Origin: Ophiothrix spiculata
Taxonomy: Eukaryota > Echinodermata > Ophiuroidea > Amphilepidida > Ophiotrichidae
Assembly: GCA_000969725.1 (NCBI GenBank)
Contig: JXSR01S032568.1
Length of the DNA stretch: 39,000 nucleotides
Reading direction: 5' to 3' (one strand)
The position numbers and the translations under genes are program-made. Numbering within the stretch: position 1 is the stretch's first letter; each line of letters opens with the position of its first letter. Positions 24,801 through 30,800 of the stretch are shown piece by piece. The notes under the pieces were generated by a model that was given only the letters and a program-made list of their open reading frames with translations, did not search any database and was not told the DNA's origin.

Positions 24801-27800
24801 TATACTGTTTGATCAAACTAATTCAGGCTTGCTGGAAGAGCTCTCCATACTATAACACTCTCTGTATTTTTGGTTGCAGAACCAGTGGTTTCAACTATTC
24901 AAGCACCACCTGAAGACGGATCTGGTTCCCAATGGCCAGACTGGCTCCAAAGTAACTTGACAATGCATCTAGTCAATGGAAATCAGACCGTGGATATTGA
25001 AGAAGCTCTGGTTGATTTAGTAATCAATGACAATGAAACTTATTCTGGAGAAATTGTTGAACCAGGCCTTGAAAGAGATCGGTTTGCAGAACAAATTGAA
25101 AGCAGTCAACATGAAAGAATTCCTTATATCATCCCTCCATCAGCTTCTGCTCTTCCTGTAGAGGGTGTGGACCTTGATGAAGCTCACGAGGGAGAATCGA
25201 TATCCCCTGTAAATACAGAATCTGCTGTAAATGTGAATACCACTAGTAAGCAAGAAGGTCTTGTAGATAATGAACAAAAGGAAGAAATTTTATTAGATAA
25301 TTCAAGACTGGAAGAAGAGGATATTATTGCATTGAATGGCACTTTGAGCTTACAAGGGGGAGAAAATGGTAAAAACGAGAAGGTAATTAGTGTGAAAACA
25401 AAAGCATGGCCTGATGCAGCAAAGCATGTGCATGGCAAATTGGCTAATGAAGTTGTAAACCATGATGAAACACCCACTGAAACGAGCCTTGATCATGTGA
25501 CACGCTTGCATGATCATGTGACTGATATCAAAGAAATAGTGCATTCTGATGGATCAAAAAATGAAGTAATTGGTGTAGAGAAAATCAATACCAGTTATAT
25601 TGAGCCGATTATGCCTGATAGAATGACTGAGCCAAAGTTATCTGATGGTTTCAAAAATGAAGTTCTCAGAGGAGAGGAAGATGTGGTTGGTCATACTGAG
25701 CTGCCAATACCTTCCAAAAAGGCAGAGCCCAATTTATCAGAAATAAATGCGCCAATTTACGTCAATAAATCTGTTGAAGTTGATAGTCAAATGGATGGCT
25801 TTACCAATCAAACGCAAGAAAATCTCTCAGACACAAATGTGTTGGAATTAAATCAAGATGAATTAAGTCCAAGTAAATCATCGAAGCTATTAGCGATAAA
25901 TCAAGATGAAGTTACAGAGACTGTGTTGATTGAAGAAATTCGTGATAATGAACAAAATGCTGTGATTGGACAAGAAATGATGTTATCAACCAACAGACCA
26001 TCAGAAGAGGAAGAAGAACAAACACTAATGACAACAGAAACGTCAGATGACATAGGAGGTAATTAAGTAGCGTAAAACTCTCATGGGATTTTAGCAGAAG
26101 AAATCGGTGGTTTCATCACATTTGAAAAAGAGAGAATGAATTACATTTTGAATCCATTACCATTTCAATTGAAAATATCACAATTTTAACATTCCCATTT
26201 GCACAAAAGCTCTGCATCTGCAAGTCTGTAAATTGAATATGTCCAAGGAAAGTTTAGGCTCTACACCCAAAGATGTTGGCTTGCCTGAGAGACATTCGCT
26301 CAGGACATCCCCGGGCAAACAGATGCTTTTGGATGCAAATTGTTAAGTTGTTTTGGTGTAGATATTACAGATTTAACATGGTCTTTTTAGCTAATTGTCT
26401 TCAATTTTTGCTTATTTAGATTCACATATATCCTACAGATTCTTAAAAACTTATGATCCCTGTGGCTTGAATTCCAATTCTTCCACAATGGCATAGCCAA
26501 TGAAATTCTGATCTGCTATTTCCAATGTTATTGCTTTGTAAAAAAAAGGCTGTTATGGTATTATGTTCTGCTTTTGCACACACTAAGGATATGTAGCACT
26601 TTTTGCACAAAAACTATTAAATTTGCACCATTTGTGGAGGCTATCAAATGACTGGCTGTTCCATAGCAATAATGCATTGACTGAAATTAAGAAAAGGCTT
26701 CAAAAAGCCTATGAATTAAACCTACTGTCCAACTGGATCTGTTGGAGCTAATGCTTTCATCAGATAAACTAAGGTTGGTGTTACTCTAACGTTTAAAGAA
26801 TGTTTGCCCCTTAGGCCTTAATCACTTAGAAGTATACATTGTTCGCTGTATGCTTGCTGGGAAGGTACTTATATTTTTAGTAACAGCTATAATTTCCGGT
26901 AATATCAAATATGAGTATCTCCCCGGTAGCATATATAGTGAATATCATATACCGAGCCTTCTTTAAGGGCCCTGTCAACCCTTCATTTTCAGAAAGTGGT
27001 TTTGCTCTGTAACGCAGCAACGAATAATTAAATCCATATAAAAGTATACATTTCTAGAAATGAATTTACATACTGAACACGCTGGTCATGTCATTTTTGG
27101 ACCAAAATGTGAAATTTTGGCCCTAAGGTCCAAAAAAGGTCAAAAATCATGTTTTTGGCCCAAAAATTGATGGGAAAGCTAACTACACTTTGCTTTGGTA
27201 AAATTTTGAACTATTTTACTTTTCAGAATCTAGAAAGCAATATCTAGGAACGCTTTTTTCAAATTTTTGATTTTTTTCTTCATTTTTGAAATATTGCCAA
27301 AAATAGGTCAAAATCCCACTGCTGACACCAAAATTTGTGGCAGCAGTGGGATTTTTTGACATTTTTGGACCAATTTTTGACAATATCTCAAAAACTAAGA
27401 AAAAAATCAAAAATTTGAAAAAACCGGTCGTAGATTTTGCTTTCTAGATTCTAAAAAGTAAAATGGTTTCGAAATTTCACCAAAGCAAAATTTAGTTAGC
27501 TTTCCCCAAAAATCGTGTTTTTGGCCCAAAAATGACCTCACCATCATGTTCAGTATGCAAATCCGCTTCTAGAATTATATACTTTTATTTGAATTTAATC
27601 ATCCGTTGCTGAGTTACAGAGCATAAACTATTTCAGAAAACGAAGGGTTGATAGGGCCCTTAAAGGGGCATTTGACAAGTTCAGCATCATCCCCAAGTTT
27701 TTCAGCAAACAATTTGAGATTTTTGAAGTATTAGCGGTAAAAATGACAGCATGCAAAATTTCAATGTCAAATTCAAGCCCTATGTATCAAAATATTTTAA

Positions 27801-30800
27801 TATAAAGATACTCTTTTATTTTTAATTATCTTTGTCGACAACTATAAATACTGCTCCCTAGAGTTGAAACTTCAAAATTAGCTTTATCAGGAGATCTTAT
27901 GCAAACTCTGCATCTATGAAGTGAAATGAATGTTTTGAAAACAAATCTTGTGTCTCTTTCTTGATATATAGTATCAATACACACCTTTAGAGAATAGCCT
28001 CATACCCAAGATCAAACAAAATCAAATTCTTAATTTTTGACTTTTATGATGGTTTTGATCAAAGATTTCCTATATTTGGTAATTAGCTGTTATTTGCTAA
28101 CATATGAAGTGTAAATCATCCACAAATGAGTTTTAGAAAATTTGTCCAATGCACCTTTAAAACACAAGTGATATTTAATGTAACTATATATTTTACTGCT
28201 TTTTTTTAACTTTTTTTTAAACTAGAAAAATATTTAGGAAGTTTTCTCAAAGTGTTGAAATGCATCTTGATTTTAAACATATAGAAAAAAAAATATTTTG
28301 GGAAAAATAGTTTTTATTGAACTTAATGGTAAATATTTAAACATGGGGTAAAATTCAAGATTTTGATGGAAAAAGTTTACAAAAAGTGAGAAAAGTAAAT
28401 TTGGTATGAAAACAATACAAATACAAAACATTTGGTTATTTGGTCAAAAATCATTCAGTTTTCAAAAATTAACATCACCATCATCTAATGCTTATCAAAA
28501 CCGTGACAAGAATGTAACCTTAAATGTTCCATCTGATACTTTTAAGATATTAGCCACGATTCTAAACTACATGAATAATATTCATGTAGAGTTGTGGCTA
28601 ATTAATACCTTGAATATGAAAACTCATATAAATTTGTTTGAATCAAGGAAAGGCATAACAAAATATAAAATCAAAGACATATGCTTATTGATTTAAAAAT
28701 GAATTATTTTTCTTTAGGAATAAAGAATATATTTAAAAAACATGTTAACTTCACTAAAAAAAGTTTTGTTAGATGAAAATTTGTTGAATTTGAAACACTT
28801 ACCATTTATTTTTTTGTGTCCCCGGGAACATAAAAATTCAAAGCATAAGCAAATTGTCTCTTGAAATTTAAATATTCAAGTTTAACAGAAAGGCTATGAT
28901 TAAAGAAAAAATAGTTGAAGTACTTCCTAAAAATGCTATAAAGTCTGTAAGTGTCACAGATAGTTGAAGATGACATTTATGATCGTGGGTAAAGCCTTTA
29001 AAAAAAATTATGTCATGGGATTACACCAGCTTTGGCAAAACAAACTATATCTACATATTTTTGGATCCAAACCATGCTATTAACAGTTCATTTGCATGTT
29101 TTCTCACAGGCACTACCATAGACCCATCCACAGCACTACAACATGAAGTGAGTATTGCAATCTCAGCATTTGTCTTCTCTTTCACATTTCATTTTTACTT
29201 CTTTGTTTACCTATATAAACACCTCAAAAAAGATAAGAGGACAGTCAGTCTGACCCCCCCCCCAAATCCAAGGACGAGCCCTCAATGTCGACAAATATTG
29301 ACAAATATGAAAAATATGCAATCTCAGGTAAATATTGACATCAAAACCATTACCATCATTTTACATAATTATAGCCACTTGACAAAAACAAAATAAAGTC
29401 GAACCAATTTATCGAAAAGGATAATTACATGTTGGTATAACAGTTAAGATAGGCAGGCATTAGACATCAGCAATATGAAAAACATCTATCGTGTATCGAT
29501 TCCACTAGAAGCATTGTGGTGATGGTCTATTACACTGCAGGTATTCCCAAAATGTGAGAAATGATAACTGAGATAGATTTTTCAAATGGCTGGTGTAAAA
29601 TGATGGTAATGGTTTTGATGTCAAATTTGGTGTCAATATTTAGCTGAGATTGCATATTTTTCATATATGTCAATATTTGTGGACATTGGGGGCTCGTTTT
29701 TGGATTTAGGGCCGGGGTCAGACTGACTGTCTACTTATATTTTTTGAGGTGATATTTATAAACAATTCATGAAAACAGTCATCAAGTAGCAAAATATAGT
29801 GCCATGCATGATGCAGAATAGATCATGATACAGGGTCGTTTATAGTGCGCTGTGCCTTCCAGATTTGTAATTTCACACAGCCTCAGCACTTTTTACAGGT
29901 GTTCGCTGACCACTCTGGCTCAAGTAAGCTCCATTCCACACCAAGTATCATTTCAGGTTGTGTGGCAACCTTTAGAGGCCCTTGACCTTGATCACCCCAC
30001 AAAGAAACTATCACAGCCCAAATCAGCTTTCCGAGTTTTGTACGGGTTTCCACAAAACAATTATTCTTTGTCCAAGGGAATTTTCAAGCGCACTCAACTT
30101 TTGGCACTGCGCTCAGACCTTCCGCACAGGGATATGTATAACATCCAGTCCTGTTGACACATAAAAGATAAATAATTATAGCTTAATAGACAATTAATTA
30201 GTTCGGGCACCAACAGTAACCAATCAACTATTTTGCTGAACTATCAACTATTTTTGTCACGTCCTAATCACCCACTGGTTATTGCACATATAACTGCTGG
30301 GCGTGTTTGCCATGATAAATTTTGGATGACGTCGTAATTTTGAGTCCTCAACCATCAGTCGAGTTTTGAAATAGCACCTATAGCAAGCTTACAGTGTCTT
30401 GCAGAATTACCATAATGTTATGATGATGTCATATTGTTTATAAATCTAATACAGAATTGAAATACCCTGTCTTTTGATTAATTCACAACTGTATCACTAA
30501 TTCAGAATATTTTAATTTCTTGATAGAATTCTGAGTCGCATGTACCAACCCAAAGTACAACGAGTGTGGAACCAACCCAAGATATCTTGAATACATTAAA
30601 ATGGAATGAACTGACCAATCAGAGTAAAGAAGAATTCAAACCAGCCAATGGGCTTTCAATACAAGAAGATGGCGATTCAAAACCCTCCAATAATAGCATG
30701 GGATATAATGCTTCTCGTGTTCAACAAGCCAATGGAATGATGGAAGAATTTGGCAGCATATCCAATGAGGACTTGGAACCAACAGGTAGACCGGATGACC

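Noticed and set aside
29852..30157. Open frame of 101 codons
   Set aside because: It lies within a SINE-like repeat whose relative at 9190-9560 is not open in the same way.
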